In this document: in pieces, positions 17,319 through 26,504 of the stretch
How the letters are laid out: each line of letters starts with the position of its first letter
How positions within the stretch are numbered: position 1 is the first letter of the stretch
Origin: Paenibacillus oryzisoli
GTDB taxonomy: Bacteria > Bacillota > Bacilli > Paenibacillales > NBRC-103111
Direction: 5' to 3'
Assembly (NCBI RefSeq): GCF_001653565.1
Contig: NZ_LYPB01000092.1
Location: 301,217 to 365,216 of the forward strand
Length of the DNA stretch: 64,000 bases
Program-made: the position numbers and the translations under genes
The notes under the pieces: generated by a model
Database searches by the model: none
Told to the model about the DNA's origin: nothing
What the model saw: the letters and a program-made list of their open reading frames with translations, nothing else

Positions 17319-18152
17319 ATGGGCATCGGGACACTCGCTCATACCGTCGGCCATCTGCCCTTGAAGGAATTGACCGCGAAGTTAAGCGGACGAGGCATCG
17401 ACTTTGTTCAATTAGCGCTCAGTAAAGCGATTAGCGATTATGATTTAAGTCTCGGGAAATTAAGTCCAGCTCTCGCCAACCATATTGGCGAGCAATTTCA
17501 TCGCGCAGATGTGCGGATTGGCGTGCTTGGTTGTTATATCAATCCCATACATCCCGACCCGCATCAGCGCCGTTATGAAATCGATAGATTTAAGGAACAC
17601 TTGCGGTACGCTCGTGATTTCGGAACATCCATTGTAGCAACTGAAACAGGCGATTTAACGACATATCTTGCGGATGATGCTAACGGGTATGAGGCCAAAG
17701 GATGGTCCATCCTGAAGCAAACCGTTGAGGAATTAGCCGAAGAAGCGGAGCGTTGGGGTGTTCATATCGGATTAGAGCCGGTTTTCACACACACGTTGTC
17801 TAGCACTGAGAAAATGGCTCGCATTCTGGAAGAAGTACCATCAAGCACGATAGGTGTCGTTTTCGATCCGGTCAATTTAATTCCGCCGACTGTTGTTGAA
17901 CCACGGGATCAAGAAGCTTTCTTGGATCATGCCTTCGCAACATTTGGCAACCGAATTGTGTTGACTCATTTGAAAGATTACGAAGTGAACAATGGTCAGA
18001 AGAATGAAATCCCATCCGGTAATGGAATATTCGAGACAGCAGCTTTCTTAAAAAAGTTACACTCGTATAAGCCTGGTGTGGACATTTCATTAGAACGTCT
18101 TGAAGATCACACGATTGAAGAAGCCTTCACTTATGTTAGAAACCTTTTATAG
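17319..18152 (+). CDS. Sugar phosphate isomerase/epimerase (xylose isomerase-like TIM barrel)
   Basis: A 277-aa AP endonuclease 2/IolE-type TIM barrel. Typical metal-site carboxylates and histidines are in IGLEPVFTHTLSS, VVFDPVNL, RIVLTHLKDYE and VDISLERLED. The start codon directly follows the kduD stop (TAGATG), so translation is coupled. Family members epimerise or isomerise sugars and inositols. Position at the end of the kdu operon suggests a uronate- or ketose-directed step, but the substrate cannot be read from the sequence. Confidence 0.85.
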   Translation: MGIGTLAHTVGHLPLKELTAKLSGRGIDFVQLALSKAISDYDLSLGKLSPALANHIGEQFHRADVRIGVLGCYINPIHPDPHQRRYEIDRFKEHLRYARDFGTSIVATETGDLTTYLADDANGYEAKGWSILKQTVEELAEEAERWGVHIGLEPVFTHTLSSTEKMARILEEVPSSTIGVVFDPVNLIPPTVVEPRDQEAFLDHAFATFGNRIVLTHLKDYEVNNGQKNEIPSGNGIFETAAFLKKLHSYKPGVDISLERLEDHTIEEAFTYVRNLL

Positions 18153-18168
18153 AAATAGCTACTAAGAA

Positions 18169-18208
18169 ATAACCCCGATTTCTCTCTAATGAGAGGCGTC
18201 GGGGTTAT
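18169..18208 (+). terminator. Terminator of the kdu operon
   Basis: Stem ATAACCCCGA / TCGGGGTTAT with an inner CTCT/AGAG pairing, 16 bases past the last stop codon, followed by CTTTAT. Confidence 0.75.
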
Positions 18209-18256
18209 CTTTATAAGGCAGTTGAGACGTATCCTAGCGAGCGGATGCTGCCCTTC

Positions 18257-18730
18257 TTACTTTTTGATATCCGCATCGGTAAGTACTTCGAATCCTTCGC
18301 CTAAATGCCGCTGCAGCGCCTTCAAGGTCGCGACGCCAACAGCGATATCCTCTTCACCAGCTCCTCCGCTTACACCAACCCCGCCAATGACTTGACCGTT
18401 AACCACGATGGGAAAACCACCTACGAAAATCGCAAATTTCCCCGGCATCATCGCATGAATGCCAAAGGCCTCTCCATGGATTGTCGCTGGCCCTCCAGGC
18501 TGATTAAACAGGTGCGTCGAACGCCTATGCCCACTTGCCGTAAAAGCTTTCGCCATGGCTAGCTCAGGGCTCGTGTTGCGCGCCCCGTTCATTCGCTCTA
18601 AAGCAACTAAATAACCGCCATCGTCGACGATACAAATCGTTTCTGCCGCTCGAGCTTCCTCAGCAGCTTCAATACCAGCAGCAATCATCACCTTCGCTTC
18701 CTCGATTTCTAGCTTCAAGACGGATCGCAT
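18257..18730 (-). CDS. GlcG/HbpS family (DUF336) heme-binding-type protein
   Basis: A 157-aa protein of the GlcG/HbpS fold. Diagnostic segments are CIVDDGGYLVALERMNGARNTSPELAMAKAFTAS, HGEAFGIHAMMPGKFAIFVGGFPIVVNGQVIGGVGVSGG and EEDIAVGVATL. Relatives bind heme or corrinoids, or occur beside glycolate and diol genes; the role here is unknown. AAAGGAGG lies 9 bases before ATG 18730, better than the longer frame to 18775. It is convergent with the kdu operon and appears to be a single-gene unit. Confidence 0.88.
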   Translation of the reverse strand: MRSVLKLEIEEAKVMIAAGIEAAEEARAAETICIVDDGGYLVALERMNGARNTSPELAMAKAFTASGHRRSTHLFNQPGGPATIHGEAFGIHAMMPGKFAIFVGGFPIVVNGQVIGGVGVSGGAGEEDIAVGVATLKALQRHLGEGFEVLTDADIKK

Positions 18731-18869
18731 GATGCATGGCCTCCTTTGTCGAACCTTATCCGCTTGGTACATCACAACTTCACCTTCGGCACATTTTTCA
18801 TTTATATGGCGTTTAAGGCGGAAAAAGTCGCTTTATTGACTAGCTAAAGAGAATTATGACATTAAAAAA

Positions 18870-18905
18870 AGCCTTCATAATCTCCCAGCAGGAGGTTCTT
18901 AGGCT
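18870..18905 (-). terminator. Terminator of the 71-aa protein gene
   Basis: Hairpin AGCCT / AGGCT with inner AACCTCC / GGGAG pairing on the minus strand, followed by TTTTTTT. Confidence 0.7.
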
Positions 18906-18913
18906 CGTTATGA

Positions 18914-19129
18914 CTACTTATTCGGCTGTTGCGCGCGAGCAGGTCGAGTTGGGCGCTCTACCCAGTTCTCACGGCTCATGCGTTTCACTTGATTAATCGG
19001 ATTGGATAGATCAATCACTTCTGCTTGGAAAGGTTGCTCTGCTGCAAGCTTCTCTTTGTACCCCGTACCAGGCGCTGGCCCGCCTCCACCATTCCGTTTT
19101 CCCTTGTTCCATACGCGATTCTTGCTCAT
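18914..19129 (-). CDS. Small basic hypothetical protein, 71 aa
   Basis: Basic, Gly- and Pro-rich, probably disordered protein starting MSKNRVWNKGKRNGGGGPAPG. The stretch GTGYKEKLAAEQPF faintly recalls the GAGYNEEFANEPL part of SspO-type small spore proteins; that likeness is from memory and weak. A GGTGGAGTGGTGGC region precedes the ATG and a clear terminator follows, so the gene itself is credible. Function is unknown. Confidence 0.6.
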   Translation of the reverse strand: MSKNRVWNKGKRNGGGGPAPGTGYKEKLAAEQPFQAEVIDLSNPINQVKRMSRENWVERPTRPARAQQPNK

Positions 19130-19253
19130 GCCACCACTCCACCGTTTTTTGTTTAAGTGTAATGGCAGTTAGTCAAAAACGCAAATGCGGTTTTCGGAAT
19201 GTCGCTGGTTAGTTGTGCGTGAGACCTTCCTCCTGCCACTCACTCTGCAAACT

Positions 19254-19436
19254 AACTGGAAAATATGTAGCTAATTTCATGCAAAATCGCTGGTTTATGA
19301 AAATAACTGGAAAACCTACATCTAATCTTCATCGATTGGTTGAAATGGTAGCAAATCAAAGAAATTAGCAACATAAAATCCAGTTAATTCATATTTCCGA
19401 GCAATTTGGGTAAAAATAGCTGTACTTTTTCCAGTT
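19254..19436. repeat. 51-bp-pitch repeat array (family AACTGGAAAA), direct then inverted units
   Basis: This array fills the 450-bp gap between the 71-aa gene and the LLM oxidoreductase. AACTGGAAAA starts at 19254 and again at 19305, exactly 51 bp apart. The reverse complement CCAGTT then occurs at 19380 and 19431, again 51 bp apart. Between the boxes are the shared words GTAGCTAA and AAAATCGCTGG, or AATAGCTGTACTTTTTCC in the inverted half. The same family recurs at 51646-52195. No convincing gene lies in this gap; short frames here lack ribosome binding sites. Confidence 0.75.
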
Positions 19437-19579
19437 ATTGTCGCCCATCGTGGCGAGGAGTTTGGCAATTGCGGGGCGCGACCTTGCAGCGATGGACTAT
19501 TTGACAACTGCGGGCGTCCCAGCAGGGATGGCCTGTTTACAACGTAAGCTCACCGATTGGCTGCAGGCGCTCCCTCCTC

Positions 19580-20581
19580 TTATAGATCGAACGCCTTCGC
19601 CAGCAAGCGATATGAATGCAATCGCGCTTCGATGTTATGAATCGGCGAAACAACCATGATTTCATCTGCTTGGTACGCTTCATTTAACTTCAAGATTTGT
19701 TCCTTCACTTGCTTCGGCGTGCCAACGATTCGTCTGTGGCGACCATTACGAATCATGGCATAGTCATTCTCAGTATAGGGATAATTGAGTGCCGTATTCA
19801 CTGAAGGGAATGATGGAAGCAGCATCCCGCGACCTAAAGACAAGAAAAACAAATCTGTGCTAAGTGCAAGTTGATTCGCTTCTTCTTCCGTATCTGCACA
19901 AATGACCAACACCGCTGCTAAGGAGTGCGGTTTCTCATTCAAGATCGACGGTGTGAAATGCTCACGATAAATACGCAGCGCCTGCTCACAATCCGCATTC
20001 CCAAAAAATTGTGCGAAGCCGAAAGCAGCCCCCTGATCAGCAGCAATTCTTGCGCTGTCATAGGAAGAGCCGAGCAACCAAATTTCCGGTGCCGTCGGAA
20101 TGATTGGCGAGGCATGAAGCGACGCGAACCTATGCCCCGCTGGAAGTGAATCATATAAATAACCCGTCAAATCAGCGATTTGCTCAGGATATGAGTCTAC
20201 GCTTGTATATTTACCCTCTTGCAGTGCTCGCGTGGATATCGGCATGCCCCCTGGTGCACGACCTAACCCAACATCAATGCGCCCAGGATGAAGCGCTTCG
20301 AGTAATCGGAAGTTCTCAGCAACTTTATACGCACTGTAATGCGGCATCATGATACCACCAGAGCCAAGACGGATGCGCTCTGTTTTGGCTGCCAAATGGG
20401 CAATCAGCACCTCTGGACTTGAATGCGCCAAGGCTTGTGAAGCATGATGCTCCGACACCCAGAAGCGACTGTAGCCAATGCGATCTGCTTCTTGAGCAAG
20501 TTCAGTCGTCTCAGCCAACGTCTGCGCGGCATTACGACCTTCTCCAATTTGTGATTGATCCAAAATACTTAATTTTAACAC
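19580..20581 (-). CDS. LLM-class flavin-dependent oxidoreductase (luciferase-like)
   Basis: Bacterial luciferase-like monooxygenase of 333 aa with the signature region RFWVSEHHASQALAHSSPEVLIAHLAAKTERIRLGSGGIMMPHYSAYKVAENFRLLEALHPGRIDVGLGRAPGG split over its beta-strand ends. Members of this subgroup use FMNH2 or F420-like cofactors in a TIM barrel; most have no known substrate. Translation starts at GTG 20581 behind GGAGGTGATTTCAA. It is a single-gene unit with no functional neighbours that point to a pathway. Confidence 0.9.
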   Translation of the reverse strand: MLKLSILDQSQIGEGRNAAQTLAETTELAQEADRIGYSRFWVSEHHASQALAHSSPEVLIAHLAAKTERIRLGSGGIMMPHYSAYKVAENFRLLEALHPGRIDVGLGRAPGGMPISTRALQEGKYTSVDSYPEQIADLTGYLYDSLPAGHRFASLHASPIIPTAPEIWLLGSSYDSARIAADQGAAFGFAQFFGNADCEQALRIYREHFTPSILNEKPHSLAAVLVICADTEEEANQLALSTDLFFLSLGRGMLLPSFPSVNTALNYPYTENDYAMIRNGRHRRIVGTPKQVKEQILKLNEAYQADEIMVVSPIHNIEARLHSYRLLAKAFDL

Positions 20582-20790
20582 TTGAAATCACCTCCATATA
20601 ACTGTAACATAAAAAAGAACAGAATAGCAAAACCATCTTTGCTAGCTTATTATCTTCTCAAAAACAGTTTATTAATATGAAATTCATTGAAAAATTCATA
20701 AACTGACAGAATCTCTTATTTTACACCTCTACCAAACTTATCCATAAGATGGTATTTTATTATATACATCCTAGCGAAGGAGCGAAGAAC

Positions 20791-20985
20791 ATGAAAACTA
20801 TTTACGAGAATTATAGAGGATTTAAAATCAATAAAGATAACAGTACCTATAACGCTATTCATGCGGATCACATTGTATTTACTCAATCACCGCTTAGTCA
20901 GATTCTAGATTCCATTGATCATTATATTGAAGTCATGGAAGGTTCAGATTCACAAGGTGATTTGTCTTCCTTTCCGCAAAATTAA
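20791..20985 (+). CDS. Small hypothetical protein, 64 aa
   Basis: Begins MKTIYENYRGFKINKDNSTYNAIHADHIVF, with a beta-rich first half and a helix near SQILDSIDHYIEVME. GAAGGAGCGAAGAAC precedes ATG 20791; the frame runs open from 20749. The pattern (short strand pairs followed by an amphipathic helix) resembles small stand-alone regulators or phage-type proteins, but I cannot name a family. Confidence 0.6.
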   Translation: MKTIYENYRGFKINKDNSTYNAIHADHIVFTQSPLSQILDSIDHYIEVMEGSDSQGDLSSFPQN

Positions 20986-21130
20986 ACTTATAGATCATTT
21001 CCACAGATGTGGATTGACTAAACCATATCAACGCATCTATGACACAAATAACGCTAACACTAACTAGCGACAGGTTTGTAATGAGAAGATAAGCCGCGGT
21101 AGAGCTACGGCGTCAAGAACGTTGATGCAA

Positions 21131-21167
21131 AAAAACGCAACTGTCCCCAGGAGACGGTTGCGTTTTT
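21131..21167 (-). terminator. Terminator after the first sensor kinase gene
   Basis: Stem AAAAACGCAACTGTC / GACGGTTGCGTTTTT. A- and T-runs on both sides allow function in both directions. Confidence 0.8.
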
Positions 21168-21225
21168 ATCATATAACGCCATACTTTCCATTTTCCCCGC
21201 ACGAATACTTAATTGGCATAAACGC

Positions 21226-22989
21226 CTACTTCAAATCCGTCTCATCCAACACCGCAGGAATCTCAATCCAAGCCCTTACCCCCTGTTCCTCCCGCAACGC
21301 ATACTGCAAACCGAAACCTTCCCCGAAATGCAGTTGGATTCGCTTTTGCACATTAATAATACCAAATCCCTTATTGCTCTCTTTGCCTTGCAAAATCGCA
21401 TTCAGCATCCCGATATCCGGTAGGCGATAGCCGTTATCTTCTACGCTAATAATCAGCTTACCTTCGGTATGCTTCACTTTGATCCAGAGCTCCCCCTCAT
21501 GACTCATATTCTTGATGCCATGGAGGATCGCATTCTCAATAATGGGCTGCAGGAGCACCTTCGGCATTAGATAGCGTTTGGCCTCCTCCTCGATTTCCCA
21601 ATATGCCTGAAATGCATACTCATAGCGGAACAGTTGGAGCCTGACGTAAGCCTCTGCATGATTGATTTCTTCCATGACTGGAATGAGCAGTTTCCCCTTG
21701 CTAAGTCCAATTCGCATTATCAGCGACAAATCCTTAATCATTTCCGCCGATTCAGCTGCCCCTTCCATTAACGTGTGCCAATAAACGGACTCCAGCGTGT
21801 TATAGAGAAGATGTGGATTGATTTGTGTATGCAATATCGACAATTCAACTTCCTTATGTTTGAGTTCAAGCTCATATTGATCATATATGGTCTGATTTAA
21901 TCGGTTAGTCATACGAATGAAATGATTGCTCAGCAGCACAATCTCATTTTTACTCTCTGCATGCATGGTTATGGCCAAAGGTTTACCTGGGTGATACGAA
22001 TTCGTGATGCGAGCTAGTCGAGAAATAGGCTTTAGAATCGATTGAATGAAATACATACTTGCCAAAATTAGAATGAAGAAATATATCAACATAATCCAAT
22101 CTACTAATCGTTGAACACTGATATGATCGATAATGATTGACTGGACTGGAACACGCATGAGCAGCTTTGTCCCCGTTATTTCACTCGTATGAATGACTGA
22201 CATGATCTCATTGCCGTTCTCAATTTGCTTATAGACTCCTTCTTCCTTGCCTGCGGGCACACCAATCTTCGAGCCAATACCGAAAGCTTCGCTATTCGTC
22301 GCCAGAACTGTATTATCGGGATCTAACAACAGAATTTGCGCGTCTTTATACTTGTCAAAAGGAACGAAATCCATCTGCAACGGCGTCTCAATGCCTGATA
22401 CAACCAAGTAGCCAATAACCGTTTCACCGTTATAAATACTGTTTAACTGCCTTAAGTAAGCTACTGTTTGCGTGTTATTTGGATTGTATCCGAATTTATC
22501 AATGACCCGAATAATCCCTCTGCCTTTCGCATTGCCCACCGCTTTATACCACGAAAGATCCGTCATATCCGTCGAATAGAATACCCCGTTATTCAACAGG
22601 TCTGAATTCGGGACGAAAGAATACAATTTATCCTTATCCGAGAAAAAGAGTGAGTACCGTACAGCATTCGTTGAATAGTTGTTTAAATATTTATCTAGCG
22701 CTTTGAAAATCTCAAATCGCTCATATTCCGATGATGAAGGGACGCTTACTAATTGTTGGATTTCTTGCGAAATCATGATTTTCTCCGTTTTTTCCTCAAA
22801 ATCGCTGCTCTCCCGGTCTAGTGTCAAATGACTCCCCCGAACTAATTGAAGCAGTGCAGTTCCTACTTGCTCCTCCGTAATGGACTCAAGTTTCTTGGCA
22901 ACAACCAAATCCAACACCAGTGTCGGAATCACGACGAAGACGATAAGCAGCAGGATCAACTTTTTCATCAGCTTCATATTTTGCAGCAT
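21226..22989 (-). CDS. YesM-type sensor histidine kinase
   Basis: Membrane histidine kinase of 587 aa. TM1 lies near residues 8-28, then a roughly 250-residue extracytoplasmic Cache-like sensor, TM2 near 285-310, and a HAMP-like linker. The His_kinase block is HTQINPHLLYNTLESVYWHTL, and the ATPase region has PKVLLQPIIENAILHGI, VEDNGY and GFGIINVQKRI. Such kinases pair with AraC-type response regulators to control sugar importers. ATG 22989 has AGAGGG 9 bases upstream; ATG 23010 is an alternative. A terminator separates it from the permease gene upstream, so it may have a promoter of its own or depend on read-through. Confidence 0.92.
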   Translation of the reverse strand: MLQNMKLMKKLILLLIVFVVIPTLVLDLVVAKKLESITEEQVGTALLQLVRGSHLTLDRESSDFEEKTEKIMISQEIQQLVSVPSSSEYERFEIFKALDKYLNNYSTNAVRYSLFFSDKDKLYSFVPNSDLLNNGVFYSTDMTDLSWYKAVGNAKGRGIIRVIDKFGYNPNNTQTVAYLRQLNSIYNGETVIGYLVVSGIETPLQMDFVPFDKYKDAQILLLDPDNTVLATNSEAFGIGSKIGVPAGKEEGVYKQIENGNEIMSVIHTSEITGTKLLMRVPVQSIIIDHISVQRLVDWIMLIYFFILILASMYFIQSILKPISRLARITNSYHPGKPLAITMHAESKNEIVLLSNHFIRMTNRLNQTIYDQYELELKHKEVELSILHTQINPHLLYNTLESVYWHTLMEGAAESAEMIKDLSLIMRIGLSKGKLLIPVMEEINHAEAYVRLQLFRYEYAFQAYWEIEEEAKRYLMPKVLLQPIIENAILHGIKNMSHEGELWIKVKHTEGKLIISVEDNGYRLPDIGMLNAILQGKESNKGFGIINVQKRIQLHFGEGFGLQYALREEQGVRAWIEIPAVLDETDLK

Positions 22990-23115
22990 TTTGCGCATCC
23001 CTCTTACCATCCTTTCAAAAACCTTTCCATCCAGGGGCCATATGCAGCACCGCGGTTAGCTGAGCTATCAGTACGTTCGCTATACCCGAAAGAAACTCCT
23101 TCAAACGCAAAGAAA

Positions 23116-23147
23116 ACGCCTCCAGAATTCACATTCTGAAGGACGCT
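23116..23147 (-). terminator. Terminator between permease and sensor kinase genes
   Basis: Stem AGCGTCCTTCAGAAT / ATTCTGGAGGCGT, one mismatch, with a GTGA loop and TTTTCTTT after it on the minus strand. Confidence 0.7.
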
Positions 23148-23152
23148 TCTCC

Positions 23153-24034
23153 CTACCCTTTCACACTGGATACTGATAAGCCACGAATCATAAACTTCTG
23201 GAAGATCAAGAAGAAAAGTACCGGAGGCAGCATCGCCATGGTCAATACCGCAAAACGTACACTCCAAGGGATAACTGAGTTGGAATACACCACATATCGA
23301 TAAATACCTGTAGCCAGCGGGTACATGCTCTTGTCTGTCATCACGATGTTCGGCCAGTAGAAATCGTTCCAAGTGGTCGAGAACGACAGCATCAGTAAGG
23401 TTCCAATAATCGGCGTAGACAGCGGAACTGCAATCCGAATGAAAGATCTGAATTCACTTGCCCCGTCGATGCGCGCAGCTTCCAGGACTTCCTTGTGAAT
23501 GCCATCGAAAAAATTCTTAAGCAGCAACATGAAATACGCATTCGCCGCAGCTGGCAGCCAGAACGCCCAGTAGGTGTTGATCATCCCCAAGCTTTTCAAA
23601 TTCAAAAAGTTAGGTACGATGTAAGTTGCGGGTGGAATCAACAGTGTAGAAAAGAAAAAAAAAGTTACCCATCGCTTGAAGGGGACTTTCAAATGAGATA
23701 AGGCATAGGCAGCAAGCCCAATAAACAACAAAGAACACACAACATTACCGATATAAATGACAATGGTATTTTTCAAAAACGTCAATAACGGAAGATCGAA
23801 GCTATTGAATGCATCATCATAGTTTTTCCAAATCCAATGCTTCGGAAAAAAAGTAGGCGGAAAGGTAAAAAACTCCTCGCGTGTTTTCAACGATCCGAAA
23901 AAAGTATTCAGAAACGGATAGATCGTCGTTACCGCAATCGACACAACCAGTAACACCATGAGGGTGTACCCGATTTTGACAGAACCTTTCTTGAAATCAT
24001 GCCTGGAAATTAATCCTCGTTCGTCTTGCTTCAT
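23153..24034 (-). CDS. Carbohydrate ABC transporter permease (MalG type)
   Basis: Inner-membrane permease of 293 aa with six helices and the ABC coupling-loop EAA motif as EAARIDGASEFRSFIRIAVPLSTPIIG. It pairs with the MalF-type subunit encoded just upstream, whose stop it overlaps by 4 bases. Together with the lipoprotein at 25027 it forms a CUT1-type sugar or oligosaccharide importer. The N-terminus is unusually polar (MKQDERGLISRHDFKKGSVK) but within family range. No ATPase gene lies in the cluster. Confidence 0.93.
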   Translation of the reverse strand: MKQDERGLISRHDFKKGSVKIGYTLMVLLVVSIAVTTIYPFLNTFFGSLKTREEFFTFPPTFFPKHWIWKNYDDAFNSFDLPLLTFLKNTIVIYIGNVVCSLLFIGLAAYALSHLKVPFKRWVTFFFFSTLLIPPATYIVPNFLNLKSLGMINTYWAFWLPAAANAYFMLLLKNFFDGIHKEVLEAARIDGASEFRSFIRIAVPLSTPIIGTLLMLSFSTTWNDFYWPNIVMTDKSMYPLATGIYRYVVYSNSVIPWSVRFAVLTMAMLPPVLFFLIFQKFMIRGLSVSSVKG

Positions 24035-24942
24035 GCCTTCTCACTCCTACGCTGCATGACATTGTAAAGGATAGTCATTCCAATGAGTACGAAGAACATC
24101 AAACTGCCCATTGCACTGGCTTTGCCGAACTCGAGATCACGGAACGCCGTGTGGTTAAGCCACAATAAGTACGTCAATGTTGCATTATTCGGACCTCCGT
24201 CCGTCATTGATAATTGCGCTTGGAAGCCTTGTGACGTTGTGATCAATTGGAGCACTAACAATAATCCCATTAATGTTTTGATGCTAGGCAAAATAATATA
24301 ACGCACACGCTGCCACACACTGGCACCATCAATTTCGGCCGCTTCGTATAAATCCTTCGGAATCCCCACGATAGCCGCAATATAGATCAACGTTGCCCCT
24401 CCAAAGCTTTGCCACGTCTCCAAGATAACAATCGATGCCATCGCTAATTTCGGACTGAAGAACGATACTTGCTCTATGCCAAACTTTTGTAACAGGCTAT
24501 TAATTGGACCAACCGCATCAAAGAACCACATCCACATGCCATATAATACAATGGCAGGCACAGCACTAGGTAAATAGCTAATGATACGGGCTGCTCCTTG
24601 AAACCGACGAAGCTCAGAGACTGCGATCGCCACAAGCGGCGGAATCCAGAAACCAAGAACGATTCCCAAAAGCATATAAATCAATGTATTCTTAATTGAA
24701 ATCCAAAGCAGATCATCCTTCAGAATACTCACATAATTTGCTAAGCCAGTGAAATGATTGCCATCTACGAAGTCAACGTTGTAGAAGCTATAGAAAATCC
24801 CTTTGAAAATGGGCACCCAGAGAAAGATAATAAATAATATGATTTCCGGTAAAACAAACAGCGTTCCCCATAAATACCAGTTCATTTTCTTCTTCGTTAC
24901 TTTGCTTATTACGATTGGTTGTGAACTTAGCTCTGCATCCAT
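24031..24942 (-). CDS. Carbohydrate ABC transporter permease (MalF type)
   Basis: Permease of 303 aa with six predicted helices and the EAA loop EAAEIDGASVWQRVRYIILPSIKTL. It is the first permease of the importer. ATG 24942 has AAGGAG 8 bases upstream; the frame is also open from GTG 24951, whose codon overlaps that spacing. It overlaps the MalG-type gene by 4 bases, indicating fixed stoichiometry. Confidence 0.93.
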   Translation of the reverse strand: MDAELSSQPIVISKVTKKKMNWYLWGTLFVLPEIILFIIFLWVPIFKGIFYSFYNVDFVDGNHFTGLANYVSILKDDLLWISIKNTLIYMLLGIVLGFWIPPLVAIAVSELRRFQGAARIISYLPSAVPAIVLYGMWMWFFDAVGPINSLLQKFGIEQVSFFSPKLAMASIVILETWQSFGGATLIYIAAIVGIPKDLYEAAEIDGASVWQRVRYIILPSIKTLMGLLLVLQLITTSQGFQAQLSMTDGGPNNATLTYLLWLNHTAFRDLEFGKASAMGSLMFFVLIGMTILYNVMQRRSEKA

Positions 24943-25026
24943 CCTAAACACTCCTTATAGTGAGAAAACCTCTACCCACAGCCACTCTAGATGAAGCGGC
25001 CGCGGGTAAAAGTAAGTTCGGCTTAC

Positions 25027-26454
25027 CTATTCGACCTTCACTTTGTCAAACGTTTCCGTTTGTACTTTGGTCGCGGCTTCGGAGAGAGCTTTTTTCAAAT
25101 CCACATCTTTCGTCGTAAATACTTTCTGAATGACATTCGCCATTTCGGTGTAGTATTTTTGTGCTTCGTATTGCGCTTCTGGCTTGCCATCCCATAGAGC
25201 TAGCAATTGCGGATCGTATTTAAATACGTTATCGTACTTCGTTAATAGATCTGTATACTTTTTGCCGAAATCAGAAGAATCTTTCCAGTAGTTGATAGGT
25301 TGCGGAATGTACACACGGTTCTTACCTTTACGATCTTCAATTTCTTTCTTCGTGGAGTTCAAGAAATCATCAGTAAAGTACTCATCTGTAATCCATTTAA
25401 ACGCCATTTCTTGTTGGTCTTTATCGCTTTTCGGATTGATGACACGATAGTTCCCACCCAATACGCCCGTATGTTTACCACCTTTGGTGAATGAAGGCAT
25501 TGGATATACGACGAGATCATCCTTGCTAATGCCACCTTCGTTGATCGCTGTATCCGCTGCATTACCGCTTCCACACATAACCATCGCACCGCGCCCTTGA
25601 GCAAAAGCATTCAGAGCATCCCCATAGCCAAGCGCCCAGTTCTGTGGAATTAGATTCTCATCTTTCAGTTTCTTGTAGAATTCAAGCGCTTGCAAACCAG
25701 CATCTGAATTGAACACGCCTACCACTTTACCATTATCAAGTTTCTGTACATCGCCACCCGCAGCATAGAGGAAATTCGTCCAGTTCCACCCCGCTTCCGG
25801 CCCTTTCCCCATAGGAATGAAGCCTGCGATCCCTTTGGCTGGATCATTGATTTTACGTGCTGCGGCAAGCAGATCGTCCCATGTCCAATCCATTGGCGGG
25901 AGGTCTACGCCTTTATCTTTGAACAACTTTTTATTCAACGTGATCGTCATGACGTAACCATCAATCGGCACACCGTATGTTTTCCCATTCACAACAAAAG
26001 GCTTGGAAAGCAGGTCATTCATATCCTTGGCATGGGACCATGAACTCATGGAATCAGTAATATCCGCTACCCACTTCTTATCTACAAGCACTTTCCCTTC
26101 TGTTGCATACGTCGTATACTCCGTTGGCGCACTGTTCGAAGCCATTTTGATCCCGATTTCAAGTGGATTGTACTGCCAGTCATCCTTTTTAAAATCTACC
26201 GTAGGGAATTTCGTTTTGAAACGAGCAATACGTTGATCCAGTTGATCATTTTTTTCCTTTTGATCGGCTTTAAAACTTTGAGCTGTAATCGTTACTTTCT
26301 TAGGAGCAGGTGTTGCTGTCGCAGCCGCTGGTGTCGATTCTTTTACCGCTGGAGCAGGGCTTGTTGTGCTTGATGTTCCATTACCGGAACTGCACCCTGC
26401 TATCAATACCGTTAACGCAATCGCACTCATTGTAGACGCTTTCTTTGCTCTCAT
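25027..26454 (-). CDS. Sugar ABC transporter substrate-binding lipoprotein
   Basis: Extracellular solute-binding protein family 1, 475 aa. A lipoprotein signal peptide ends in LIAGC (Cys near residue 21), followed by a Ser/Thr/Pro/Ala-rich linker and a two-lobed binding domain with motifs such as YGVPIDGYVMTITLNKKLFKDKGVDLPPMDWTWDDLL and FAQGRGAMVMCGSGN. The frame runs to 26484, but AAAGGGGAAGCAAAC precedes ATG 26454. Ligand unknown; large family-1 proteins of this length usually bind oligosaccharides. It follows the response regulator gene and has its own likely activator-dependent promoter. Confidence 0.93.
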   Translation of the reverse strand: MRAKKASTMSAIALTVLIAGCSSGNGTSSTTSPAPAVKESTPAAATATPAPKKVTITAQSFKADQKEKNDQLDQRIARFKTKFPTVDFKKDDWQYNPLEIGIKMASNSAPTEYTTYATEGKVLVDKKWVADITDSMSSWSHAKDMNDLLSKPFVVNGKTYGVPIDGYVMTITLNKKLFKDKGVDLPPMDWTWDDLLAAARKINDPAKGIAGFIPMGKGPEAGWNWTNFLYAAGGDVQKLDNGKVVGVFNSDAGLQALEFYKKLKDENLIPQNWALGYGDALNAFAQGRGAMVMCGSGNAADTAINEGGISKDDLVVYPMPSFTKGGKHTGVLGGNYRVINPKSDKDQQEMAFKWITDEYFTDDFLNSTKKEIEDRKGKNRVYIPQPINYWKDSSDFGKKYTDLLTKYDNVFKYDPQLLALWDGKPEAQYEAQKYYTEMANVIQKVFTTKDVDLKKALSEAATKVQTETFDKVKVE

Positions 26455-26504
26455 GTTTGCTTCCCCTTTCGAATCGCAATTCACTTATCGTTGCTACATT
26501 TTTG

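Noticed and set aside
19322..19507. 61-aa minus-strand frame inside the first TGGAAAA array
   Set aside because: It consists of repeat sequence and has no ribosome binding site.
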